DNA of 64,000 nucleotides from Vibrio cortegadensis. Its GTDB lineage: Bacteria > Pseudomonadota > Gammaproteobacteria > Enterobacterales > Vibrionaceae. The notes under the pieces are model-generated. The model ran no database searches and was not told where the DNA came from. It was given only the letters and a program-made list of their open reading frames with translations. Both the position numbers and the translations under genes were made by a program. The stretch lies in the NCBI RefSeq assembly GCF_024347395.1, contig NZ_AP025472.1:1736001-1800000 (forward strand). Reading direction: 5' to 3'. Positions 18,180 to 25,812 of the stretch are shown piece after piece; position 1 is the first letter of the stretch; every line of letters starts with the position of its first letter.

Positions 18180-18195
18180 TAGACCGCTCTGTCTC
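18180..18195. promoter_or_regulatory. candidate TetR operator 1 (TAGAC-N6-GTCTC)
   Basis: Nearly symmetric site tagac...gtctc, 19 bp upstream of the HPP start codon. It has the same arms as a second site 26 bp away, center to center. The spacing suggests two TetR-family dimers at the shared promoter region. Confidence 0.6.
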
Positions 18196-18205
18196 CATTT
18201 TAATA

Positions 18206-18221
18206 TAGACAAGTCAGTCTA
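18206..18221. promoter_or_regulatory. candidate TetR operator 2 (TAGAC-N6-GTCTA)
   Basis: Perfect 5-bp arms tagac and gtcta around six bases. With the site at 18180-18195 it forms a pair between the divergent HPP and TetR genes. TAGAC-N6-GTCTA is a common layout for operators of small-molecule-sensing TetR proteins. Confidence 0.65.
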
Positions 18222-18269
18222 CTTTTGTCAAACTCATATCATCATCCATTTGTCCTAATCGAGAAGTCT

Positions 18270-18830
18270 ATGAGTAAAAAGCGTGAGCAACTCGTCACTA
18301 CAGCATTGGATCTTTTTTATTATCAAGGTGTTCACGAAATCGGAATCAATGAAATTCTGAAAGTGTCTGGCGTTGCTAAAAGAACGATGTACAGCCATTT
18401 TGAAAGTAAGGACGCACTTATCGTCGCTACTCTCCAAAAGCGGCACACTAATTTCATGTCATGGTTGAAAGATGTATTAAAAGATGCACGGTCAGATCAA
18501 CAAGTGATCAACCTGCTTTTTGATGGTTTAGAGTCTTGGTTTACCAATAAATCCGAAGTATTAGGCAAGTTTAGAGGGTGTTTTTTCATCAACACCGCGG
18601 CAGAATTCAGTGCAATTCAGAGTGATATTGTGAAGTACTGTTCATTTCACAAAACAGAAGTGAGAGCACTGATTGAACAGAAACTGACTTGCAATTCATC
18701 GACTCTTCTTGATGCTATTTGCATTATGAAGGAGGGCGCAATTACAACCGTCCATATGACGGGGGAAGGCTCTGACGTGTGTGAAAAAAGTAAGCGGATA
18801 CTGACGTCTTTAATCGAGCCTAAACCATAA
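18270..18830 (+). CDS. TetR-family regulator, likely controlling the divergent HPP gene
   Basis: About 186 residues from the ATG at 18270 (GAGAAG upstream); an ATG at 18225 would add 15 residues before the usual TetR beginning. Helix-turn-helix: GINEILKVSGVAKRTMYSHFESKDALI (about residues 25-52). The core contains GKFRGCFFINTAAEF, a segment typical of the TetR_C subgroup that includes electrophile or quinone sensors, in which a Cys can be a redox sensor; here Cys sits in RGCFF. Two palindromic sites upstream fit autoregulation plus control of the HPP gene. It converges on the MocR gene with a 2-bp gap. Confidence 0.87.
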   Translation: MSKKREQLVTTALDLFYYQGVHEIGINEILKVSGVAKRTMYSHFESKDALIVATLQKRHTNFMSWLKDVLKDARSDQQVINLLFDGLESWFTNKSEVLGKFRGCFFINTAAEFSAIQSDIVKYCSFHKTEVRALIEQKLTCNSSTLLDAICIMKEGAITTVHMTGEGSDVCEKSKRILTSLIEPKP

Positions 18831-18832
18831 GA

Positions 18833-20254
18833 TTATTGTTCTAACATTTTTTGAATTAACTCCGCCAATCGCTTTATTGCTCTCTCTTGAATTAGCGAAC
18901 ATTCAAACGAAGAGTTAAGGCGGAAGCAGTGATCGAATTCATTATTCAGAGAGAACATTCTACCCGGAGCAATACTGATATTCTCCTTGGATGCTTGCTG
19001 ATATAAGACGGTCGCATCCACATGATCTGGAAGCTCAATCCACAAGAAGTAACCACCTTCCGAATAATTAATATTCACACTCGCTGGCATCTCTGCGCAC
19101 AGCATCTGCCAGACAGCAAATTTACGCTGTTCAAGTTTTCTTCGTAATTGGCGCAAATGATTTTCATAGTTACGAGCGGAAAGGTACTTTTCAAGTGCTA
19201 ATTGAATAGGTGCACTAGCAGATAAAGTACTCATCATCTGAAGCTTTTGAATTGGTAACGCCATTTTTCCAGCGGCTACCCAACCAATACGAAACCCAGC
19301 GACAAGCGTTTTAGAAAAAGATGAACAGTGCATCGTCATTCCATTTTGATCAAACGCTTTTGCAGGTAAGGGCTTTTGACTACCGTAATAGAGTTCGCTA
19401 TACACATCATCTTCAATCAAGTAGACGTTATACTCCGCTAGCAAAGCCATTAAACGGGCCTTTTTATCATTTGATAATGTACAACCCAGCGGGTTCTGCT
19501 GATTAGTCATCAACCAACATGCCTTAACCGTATGTGATTTAAGTACATCTTCTAATGAGTCAAGATCGATTCCATCTGTTGGATGCGTTCTGATCGACAA
19601 TGCTCTTAAGTTAAGCCTTTGCAGTGATTGAAGTGCACCATAGAACGTTGGAGATTCCACCACAACCCAGTCCCCAGCTTGTGTCACCGCTTGTAAACTT
19701 AAGTTCAACGCTTCCAACGCGCCCGCCGTGATTACAATTTCATCAGGGTGTACATTCATGCCTTCTGCGGCATACCGTTTTGCGATAATTTGGCGTAACC
19801 CTTTGTTGCCTGGTGGCAGATTATCTAACGCACTGGACGTAGGCATATGACTCACCGCACTGGTGAGCGATTTATTAACTTGGTTTCGCGGATACAAACT
19901 CGGATCGGGGTAAACCGAGCCAAAATCGACGGTATAAGGGGTTCGATTCGCTTTTAAAACATCAAACACAAAATCATTAATATCTATTTCTTCCGCTTTA
20001 GACACCGTCGCATTGGAACGTTTGGATATTGGATTCGAATTCTGAATTTTCGGCGCAACAAAGTAACCAGATCGAGCATGAGAGACAATCCAGCCTTGGC
20101 TTTCTAAAACCTGATAAGCATGTAGCACTGTCATTAGGCTCATGCCTGTCGTTTCAGTCTGTTTACGTAATGAAGGTAACTTATCCCCCACTCGCCAAAT
20201 GTTACTTTTTATTTGTTCTCGGATCTGATCAACCAACGTTTCATATTTGGCCAC
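18833..20254 (-). CDS. MocR-type GntR regulator with aminotransferase-like domain
   Basis: About 473 residues: N-terminal winged helix (RVGDKLPSLRKQTETTGMS, about 22-40) and a fold-type I PLP domain. The PLP Lys lies in SSFSKTLVAGFRIGW (about residue 310), preceded by NPLGCTLS and EDDVYSELYYG. MocR proteins use PLP plus an amino-acid-like or aldehyde ligand to switch transcription (known of the family). The gene is divergent from deoC and may control it and the oxidase after it. A GTG at 20254 with GAGGTG upstream yields the typical MAKYETLVDQI start; an ATG at 20272 is the alternative. Confidence 0.86.
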   Translation of the reverse strand: MAKYETLVDQIREQIKSNIWRVGDKLPSLRKQTETTGMSLMTVLHAYQVLESQGWIVSHARSGYFVAPKIQNSNPISKRSNATVSKAEEIDINDFVFDVLKANRTPYTVDFGSVYPDPSLYPRNQVNKSLTSAVSHMPTSSALDNLPPGNKGLRQIIAKRYAAEGMNVHPDEIVITAGALEALNLSLQAVTQAGDWVVVESPTFYGALQSLQRLNLRALSIRTHPTDGIDLDSLEDVLKSHTVKACWLMTNQQNPLGCTLSNDKKARLMALLAEYNVYLIEDDVYSELYYGSQKPLPAKAFDQNGMTMHCSSFSKTLVAGFRIGWVAAGKMALPIQKLQMMSTLSASAPIQLALEKYLSARNYENHLRQLRRKLEQRKFAVWQMLCAEMPASVNINYSEGGYFLWIELPDHVDATVLYQQASKENISIAPGRMFSLNNEFDHCFRLNSSFECSLIQERAIKRLAELIQKMLEQ

Positions 20255-20405
20255 TGAAATACACCTCACCATTCGTTTTGCATCTCACTGAACTTTAATC
20301 TGTTATACCTAAAAGTGCAATTTCTGTATCTATTATAGTTTCCTTCTCATTCTTATAATCATCGCACTTTCCAAGCCAAACTGAACAACCTAAGAGGAAT
20401 ACTTT

Positions 20406-21182
20406 ATGAACGATCTCAACACAGTAGCACTACGAGCTCTTCAATTAATGGATCTTACTACCCTCAATGACGACGACACTGCCGACACTATTATCGAGCT
20501 ATGTAAGAACGCAGAAACAACCGTCGGCAATACAGCAGCAGTTTGTATTTACCCACGCTTTATCCCTATCGCTAAAAAGCAACTGCGCCTTCAAGGCACC
20601 CCTGACATTCGAGTAGTCACTGTGACCAACTTCCCACACGGCAATGACGATATTGAAATTGCCGTCGCTGAAACCAAAGCGGCTCTGATGTATGGCGCAG
20701 ATGAAGTTGATGTCACATTCCCGTACCGTGCCTTAATGGGGGGAGATGAAAGCGTTGGGTTTGAGATGGTCAAAAAATGCAAGGCAGCCTGTGGTGACAT
20801 TCCACTTAAAGTCATCATAGAATCCGGAGAGCTAAAAACCGAAGCACTAATAAAGAAAGCATCTGAAATATCGATTAAGGCTGGCGCCGATATAATCAAA
20901 ACATCAACGGGGAAAGTTCCTGTTAACGCAACCCCTGAAGCCGCAAACGCAATGTTATCCGTTATAAAAGAGATGGGTGTAGAAGACTCGGTTGGCTTTA
21001 AAGCATCAGGTGGCGTTCAAACTGCCGAAGATGCAAAAATATACTTAGACATGGTTGATAATCTTTTTGGCCAAGGCTGGGCTGACAATAGCATGCACTA
21101 TCGTTTTGGAGCATCGAGTCTACTTAATAATTTACTCCATAACTTAGGTGAAGCGAAAACGATGGAAAAAGCTAGTTACTAA
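20406..21182 (+). CDS. deoC: deoxyribose-phosphate aldolase
   Basis: Class I aldolase splitting 2-deoxyribose 5-phosphate into glyceraldehyde 3-phosphate and acetaldehyde. At 258 residues it matches E. coli DeoC. Catalytic residues are present: Schiff-base Lys165 in ADIIKTSTGK, Lys199 in VGFKASGG and Asp102 in GADEVDVTFPYRA. It is not beside deoA, deoB or deoD as in the usual deo operon, so it may be a second copy or relocated gene. A MocR regulator is divergent, and an alternative oxidase follows on the same strand 91 bp later. TAAGAGG precedes ATG 20406. Confidence 0.93.
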   Translation: MNDLNTVALRALQLMDLTTLNDDDTADTIIELCKNAETTVGNTAAVCIYPRFIPIAKKQLRLQGTPDIRVVTVTNFPHGNDDIEIAVAETKAALMYGADEVDVTFPYRALMGGDESVGFEMVKKCKAACGDIPLKVIIESGELKTEALIKKASEISIKAGADIIKTSTGKVPVNATPEAANAMLSVIKEMGVEDSVGFKASGGVQTAEDAKIYLDMVDNLFGQGWADNSMHYRFGASSLLNNLLHNLGEAKTMEKASY

Positions 21183-21206
21183 TTCCAATAACGATGTCCT
21201 CTGAAT

Positions 21207-21244
21207 GGAAGTGGTTTCAACGGGTTGATGATGAGACCACTTCC
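21207..21244 (+). repeat. stable hairpin between deoC and the alternative oxidase gene
   Basis: Arms ggaagtggt (21207-21215) and accacttcc (21236-21244) are perfectly complementary, and flanking bases extend the stem with a small bulge. No T-tract follows, so it may be an mRNA-stability or processing element in a deoC-oxidase transcript rather than a terminator. Confidence 0.55.
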
Positions 21245-21273
21245 CCATTCCCCCAGAAATAGAAGGTTCACCT

Positions 21274-21909
21274 ATGTCAGATTTTGAGATAAAGCACAAA
21301 CAAGCGTCCAAATTATCAGAGCACACAGCCTACAAAATCACCCAGATCTTAAAATTTCTTCTGAACATTTTTTATGGGAAGAAATACGCAAAGCGAGCCG
21401 TAATATTAGAAACCATTGCGGCAGTTCCCGGTATGGTTGCAGGCATGTTTAACCACCTAAAAGCACTTCGAAGAATGAAAGATGATGAAGGTTGGATCAG
21501 AGAATTATTGGATGAAGCAGAAAATGAACGCATGCACCTGATGATCTTTCTAGATATTGCCAAACCAAGTTGGGTTGAACGAACATTAGTATTAATTGGA
21601 CAAGGTGCTTTTATTTTTGTGTATGGTTTAATCTATCTCTTATCTTCAAAAATTGCACATCGGGTAGTGGGATACTTTGAAGAAGAAGCATGTAAAAGCT
21701 ACACCGAATATCTTAACAAGATTGATGATGGTGAAGTTGATAATGTCGCAGCGCCTCAAATTGCCATTGAATATTACCAACTGCCGCCGGATGCAAAACT
21801 TCGCGATGTCATCTTAAAAATCAGAAATGATGAAGCGAACCATAGAGATCGAAACCACTCGTTTGCCGATGCTTATGAAACGAGTAATTTACCGCAGCAC
21901 TTATACTAA
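21274..21909 (+). CDS. aox: alternative oxidase (cyanide- and NO-tolerant quinol oxidase)
   Basis: Di-iron quinol oxidase that passes electrons from ubiquinol to oxygen without pumping protons. All ligand motifs are visible: Glu46 in LETIAAVPG, Glu85 and His88 in NERMHL, Glu137 in the EEE cluster of YFEEEACKSY, and Glu187 and His190 in NDEANHRD. The His at position 189 of the usual DEAHH motif is Asn, but the ligand His190 is kept. At 211 residues it is the compact bacterial form, with hydrophobic membrane-binding helices near 50-60 and 103-125. In V. fischeri, AOX is induced by nitric oxide (known); I did not find a convincing NsrR site here. GAAGG precedes ATG 21274. Confidence 0.93.
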   Translation: MSDFEIKHKQASKLSEHTAYKITQILKFLLNIFYGKKYAKRAVILETIAAVPGMVAGMFNHLKALRRMKDDEGWIRELLDEAENERMHLMIFLDIAKPSWVERTLVLIGQGAFIFVYGLIYLLSSKIAHRVVGYFEEEACKSYTEYLNKIDDGEVDNVAAPQIAIEYYQLPPDAKLRDVILKIRNDEANHRDRNHSFADAYETSNLPQHLY

Positions 21910-21931
21910 GCATTACATTCAAACGGTATGA

Positions 21932-22219
21932 ATTCCATTGAAACTGCCTGAGCAATACTTAAGTCAGCATTCACACTCGATTTGCCAACGTATTATTCAG
22001 ACCTGTGAAAACCGAGATACGGCACACATCGCTATTCGGTTCACACGTTTCAGCTAAGGTTTCAACCAACGTAAAGCGTTAACAGATCTAACCAATAATC
22101 CAGTTTGCCGTCGATATCTCTATCGACGCAAACTGGGGATGGGCTTACGAAAAGTGCAATGCAAACGGGCTAAATCATACAGCTCATTCAAACCAGCCCA
22201 TTTAATGATGCTAGTCTAG
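21932..22219. other. structured or decayed region after the oxidase gene
   Basis: No intact gene fits. One plus-strand frame stays open from 21932 to 22219 apart from a single TAA at 22055 and encodes a very basic segment (NNPVCRRYLYRRKLGMGLR), which may be remnant coding DNA of unknown origin. The same DNA folds strongly: 22100-22116 pairs with 22121-22136 (16 bp, one bulge, 4-base loop), and gatgggct near 22139 can pair with agcccatt near 22195. It could be an RNA-encoding or mobile-element scar; neither is proven. Confidence 0.35.
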
Positions 22220-22689
22220 CGCAGTCGAGCTAACACGACATTCTGATCTAAATTTTCTTGGTAATCAGTGTAATCAAAACCTTTATCAAATATGTATTCG
22301 GTGATTAAGGTTCTTGCTGTATCCACCAGCGTTTTACCGCTCCAAGGTTTTTCAAAATATTGATTGATACCTGCCGAATTAATGGCAGTTATGGTGTCTG
22401 AATGCGTCGCCTGTCCGGTGAGCAGTATCTTCTTCGTCTCTTTGAAACGACTATCTTGTGAAATTTCGCTCAGTAATTCGACGCCCGTTTGCCCCGGCAT
22501 AACATGATCTGAAATGATCAATGCGATAAACTCACCAGATGCATCGAGATCATCCATCAACTCAAGTACTTCTGCTGCCGATTCACAATCTTCAATATTT
22601 ATCCAATTTGAAAGGGAATCTAAATCTTGCAGAACTGCACTCAGGACTTCACGCTGGTCGTCCACACAAATTAGGTTAAGCTTCTCCAT
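22216..22689 (-). CDS. single-domain response regulator
   Basis: About 157 residues containing a CheY-like receiver: acidic pocket VDD (10-11), phospho-acceptor Asp61 in IISDHVMPG, Thr in LLTGQAT and Lys in EKPW, followed by a short helical tail with no output domain. It overlaps the histidine kinase gene by 14 bp, so the two are very likely cognate and translationally coupled. ATG at 22689 with GAGGG five bases upstream is clearly better than 22701. It may act through protein contact or as a phosphorelay intermediate. Confidence 0.87.
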   Translation of the reverse strand: MEKLNLICVDDQREVLSAVLQDLDSLSNWINIEDCESAAEVLELMDDLDASGEFIALIISDHVMPGQTGVELLSEISQDSRFKETKKILLTGQATHSDTITAINSAGINQYFEKPWSGKTLVDTARTLITEYIFDKGFDYTDYQENLDQNVVLARLR

Positions 22690-24016
22690 AATCGCCCTCA
22701 ATTGGTAATTTAATTCTAAAAATTGTTCGGCTCGAATCGCTTTTTACTGCAATTGTGCCACCGTATCCGCTGACTATTCGTTTAACAATCGATAGCCCTA
22801 ACCCCAAACCAAATGACAAGCCACCCTTTTTAGTAGTGAAATTTGGTTGGAAAATTTTTCTACGTGTAACTTCATCGATTTCAGGACCATTGTTTGAAAT
22901 CGTGATTAATATTTTTTGATTACTCACCCGCGTTTGTATATCAATTTCAGGCTCATCAGTATGGTTCATTGCATCACAGGCGTTCTTCATTAAGTTTGCC
23001 CAGACTTGAACTAACTCCGTCGATGAACCTTTAAAACGAGGTAAAGCCGCTGGGCTCATTCTTACTGAGACACGCCGTAGGTCACTTTGTAGCAATGACA
23101 CCGCTTTGTTGATGCTATCGTTCACATCAAACAGCTCTTCGGTTTGCACATCGGCACGGCCAAGTTGCTTCACCGATTTAACGATTCCAACGGTATGACG
23201 CGTAGCTAACCGCATATCATGCAAATCTCGTCCAATTTGCCAATATTTAACCGCCTGCTCAGGGTTAGTTAACCAATGTGACGACAACACATCTTCTGGC
23301 ACTGCGCGAGCGAGATCTTTTGCGAGGCTTTTGCTCAAACCATATTGTTGCTCAAAGTGTTTGCCTCGTTTTCTTACATCGGACGAAGCACTATTTTGTC
23401 CATGCACCAATCCATAATCAAAAAAGCCACTCGCCTCTGGGTGAACCTCTTCGAGTAACTGGATCACCACATCTTCCAGCCTTTCTGATTTACTGCTCAC
23501 CACACCAATCGCATTATTCAGTTCATGAGCGATACCTGCGGCTAACTGACCTAATGTGGTCATTTGCTCCGCAGTATTTAGCTTCTGCAGTGCCTTCTCT
23601 TTTTCTACCGCTTCTTGTGTCGCTCTGCGCTGTCGCCGAGAAAGTTCGTCCACAATAACAGGAGCAAACTGAGCACTAAGCGATCCAAAAGTCTCAGGCT
23701 CAACTTCTTCGGTATCTCTGTCTATCCAAGCCAATTCCACATCGGTTTTGGCTCGGACTGTGGATGAAGCCACCCAACTACCAGAAAAGAAACTATGTAC
23801 ACCAATAAATGCTTTCTCTGTGGCCGTAAAAATATGGGTTTGTTTGTTGGAACCTTCTTCTTGGAAAAAACCTTCTAACTCACCTTTGCAAACATAATAG
23901 AGGCGCTCGTTATGCCCATCTTGATGGATGATAACGTCTCCACTATTGACGATAAGTCGACGCTCAGAATTACAAAAATAGGCATCGATTAACCGATCTA
24001 ATTTAATTTCGTACAT
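22676..24016 (-). CDS. histidine kinase with N-terminal cyclic-nucleotide-binding domain
   Basis: Soluble sensor kinase of 446 residues. Residues about 8-110 form a cNMP/CAP-ED-like beta-roll (VNSGDVIIHQDGHNERLYYVCKGELEGFF); a coiled coil (about 125-155) follows, then H-box AAGIAHELNNAIGVV with His164, N-box WANLMKNACDAM and GLGLGLSIVKRI of the HATPase. Between H and N boxes lies a long insertion (about 180-270) not usual for HisKA proteins. No transmembrane helix is seen, so a cytoplasmic ligand is expected. Its neighbours are a receiver gene (overlapping) and, on the other side, a DASS anion transporter. Confidence 0.86.
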   Translation of the reverse strand: MYEIKLDRLIDAYFCNSERRLIVNSGDVIIHQDGHNERLYYVCKGELEGFFQEEGSNKQTHIFTATEKAFIGVHSFFSGSWVASSTVRAKTDVELAWIDRDTEEVEPETFGSLSAQFAPVIVDELSRRQRRATQEAVEKEKALQKLNTAEQMTTLGQLAAGIAHELNNAIGVVSSKSERLEDVVIQLLEEVHPEASGFFDYGLVHGQNSASSDVRKRGKHFEQQYGLSKSLAKDLARAVPEDVLSSHWLTNPEQAVKYWQIGRDLHDMRLATRHTVGIVKSVKQLGRADVQTEELFDVNDSINKAVSLLQSDLRRVSVRMSPAALPRFKGSSTELVQVWANLMKNACDAMNHTDEPEIDIQTRVSNQKILITISNNGPEIDEVTRRKIFQPNFTTKKGGLSFGLGLGLSIVKRIVSGYGGTIAVKSDSSRTIFRIKLPIEGDYGEA

Positions 24017-24033
24017 AACCTATCTCAACTACT

Positions 24034-24106
24034 TGGTCAGACACTCTTAGGCATAAGCCCACTTTGGCATAAACGCGCTTTGGTATAAACGCACTTAGAC
24101 GTAAGG
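24034..24106. repeat. 16-bp tandem repeat after the DASS transporter gene
   Basis: Units at 24050-24065, 24066-24081 and 24082-24097 share consensus near GGCATAAACGCACTTT; a degraded copy precedes them (from about 24034) and a partial one follows (24098-24106). The array starts about 8 bp downstream of the transporter stop (minus strand) and fills the gap up to the kinase start, so it must also lie in the kinase promoter or leader region. Confidence 0.8.
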
Positions 24107-24113
24107 AGATACA

Positions 24114-25532
24114 TTAACCAATATGACCAACAGCATGGAGGATCCAAACCATAATGAAGCTTAGTAGAACCCCTGTTACACCAAGAATTACACCTATTTT
24201 TGCCATGTGATTGCTTTGTACATGACCCGTAGCATGTGCCAACGCATTCGGTGGCGTACTAATTGGCAATGACATTCCAAGTGAAGCAGCAAAGGTCACA
24301 ACAAGAATCAATGTAATCTCACCACCAAGTGGCGTTAAAGAGGCCATAGAAGATCCTAAAGCAGCCATTATCGGCATCAATAAGTTGGCCGTTGCGGTGT
24401 GCGACATGAAATTCGCCATCGCTAAGCAGAGGAATGCCGCACCAAATAGCACAACATAAGGTGAGTATTCATCGAAAGGTATGCTATTCACAATCAACCT
24501 CGCGAGCCCTGTTTGATCTAATGCTAAACCAAGAGCAATACCACCAGAAACGAGCCACAACACATCCCAAGATATCTTCTTCAGATCTTCTTTATTGATA
24601 ATGCCAGTAAGCGAGAATATCGCGACGGGGATAAGCGCTACGGTGTAAGAGTTCATTCCGTGAGCCGAGCCCATTAACCAGAGAATGATGGTGGTCGCGA
24701 AAGTGATATAAACCAAAATTGCTTTCGGTGTTTTAAGGAACTTGCCCTTAATGTTTAGTTCAATGCTTTGTTGCTCTGCTTTAAACAAGTGGCAAATCAG
24801 AAACCATGCAAGAGTCATCATAATCACCACGAATGGAACCCCAAACACCATCCACTCTCCGAACGTGATTAGGTTATCGCCGACTAGATATTTCAGGGCA
24901 ATCGCATTTGGAGGCGTTCCGATCGGCGTTCCGATACCACCAATATTAGCAGCAACAGGAATACAGAGAGCAAACGCAATTCTTCCTGGATCTTTTGGCC
25001 CGAACAGCGCGATGACTGGTGTTAAAATTGAGAGCATCATTGCCGTCGTAGCAGTATTCGACATAAACATTGAGAAAATGCCTGTGATCAGCATCAATCC
25101 AAGCATAACAAATTTAGGGTCGTGGCCAAACGGGCGCAATAGTACTCTTGCTAAATTCACATCTAAACGGTATTTGGTTGCCGCCATCGCCAAGAAGAAA
25201 CCACCTAAGAAAAGCATGATGATGGGGCTGGCAAAGGTTGCCATTATTTCGTTGTACTTTAGCAATTCACCGAAATGGGGTTGCCCTTCTTCTAATCTGA
25301 AAAAGAAAATGCCTTTGTTCGATAGCATCAAAAGCTCAAGCACAATAATCACCACCGACGTGGCGTAAATAGGGATTGGTTCGAATACCCAACATAAAGC
25401 CGCAAGCAAAAATATTGCAATGACTCGTTGCTGTATGATCGTCATTCCCTCAAAAGGGAATGCGGAAAGCGGTAACACTAGAATAATAAAAGGAATTAAA
25501 AGTGGGATTATATACTTGGTGTATTGGCGCAT
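24114..25532 (-). CDS. DASS-family sodium:dicarboxylate/anion symporter
   Basis: Integral membrane transporter of about 472 residues and 11-12 hydrophobic segments. The two hallmark repeats are present: SNTATTAMM followed by GIGTPIGTPPNAIA in the first half, and SHTATANLL followed by LPISTPPNALA in the second. These SNT and TPPN motifs bind sodium and substrate in VcINDY-type (SLC13) transporters, which move succinate, citrate, sulfate or similar anions. The substrate is not determined by sequence. ATG at 25532, placing the first helix at the N-terminus, is preferred over 25574. It faces the same direction as the downstream kinase, which might sense its substrate's effect. Confidence 0.88.
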   Translation of the reverse strand: MRQYTKYIIPLLIPFIILVLPLSAFPFEGMTIIQQRVIAIFLLAALCWVFEPIPIYATSVVIIVLELLMLSNKGIFFFRLEEGQPHFGELLKYNEIMATFASPIIMLFLGGFFLAMAATKYRLDVNLARVLLRPFGHDPKFVMLGLMLITGIFSMFMSNTATTAMMLSILTPVIALFGPKDPGRIAFALCIPVAANIGGIGTPIGTPPNAIALKYLVGDNLITFGEWMVFGVPFVVIMMTLAWFLICHLFKAEQQSIELNIKGKFLKTPKAILVYITFATTIILWLMGSAHGMNSYTVALIPVAIFSLTGIINKEDLKKISWDVLWLVSGGIALGLALDQTGLARLIVNSIPFDEYSPYVVLFGAAFLCLAMANFMSHTATANLLMPIMAALGSSMASLTPLGGEITLILVVTFAASLGMSLPISTPPNALAHATGHVQSNHMAKIGVILGVTGVLLSFIMVWILHAVGHIG

Positions 25533-25812
25533 AATACGGCTGCTCTTCCTGAGATTAATAGATTTAGATGCCAAGCTCGCTCACAATTATGGGAGGCTCA
25601 TGACATCCAATATCTCTATTATGTTGCAGTCCATATGAAAGATGTTTAGCGTGAGATCAAATAATATAAGTTTCGGTAACATTATTTATTCAGTATGTGA
25701 CGTTGCAACTCGTCGATGTTCTCAGTAAAAACAGCAAGTTACACAAAAGCAACTCACGGGAAACATATTGGCAACCTATGATAATTCTATTTGCAGTCAA
25801 ACGAGAAAATCT

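Noticed and set aside
22040..22140. Integron attC-like site
   Set aside because: The inverted repeat is long and nearly perfect, and the conserved attC core sites were not seen.
24742..25368. 208-residue plus-strand frame opposite the DASS transporter
   Set aside because: It is antisense to a well-supported transporter with both SNT/TPPN motifs; long antisense frames are expected there.
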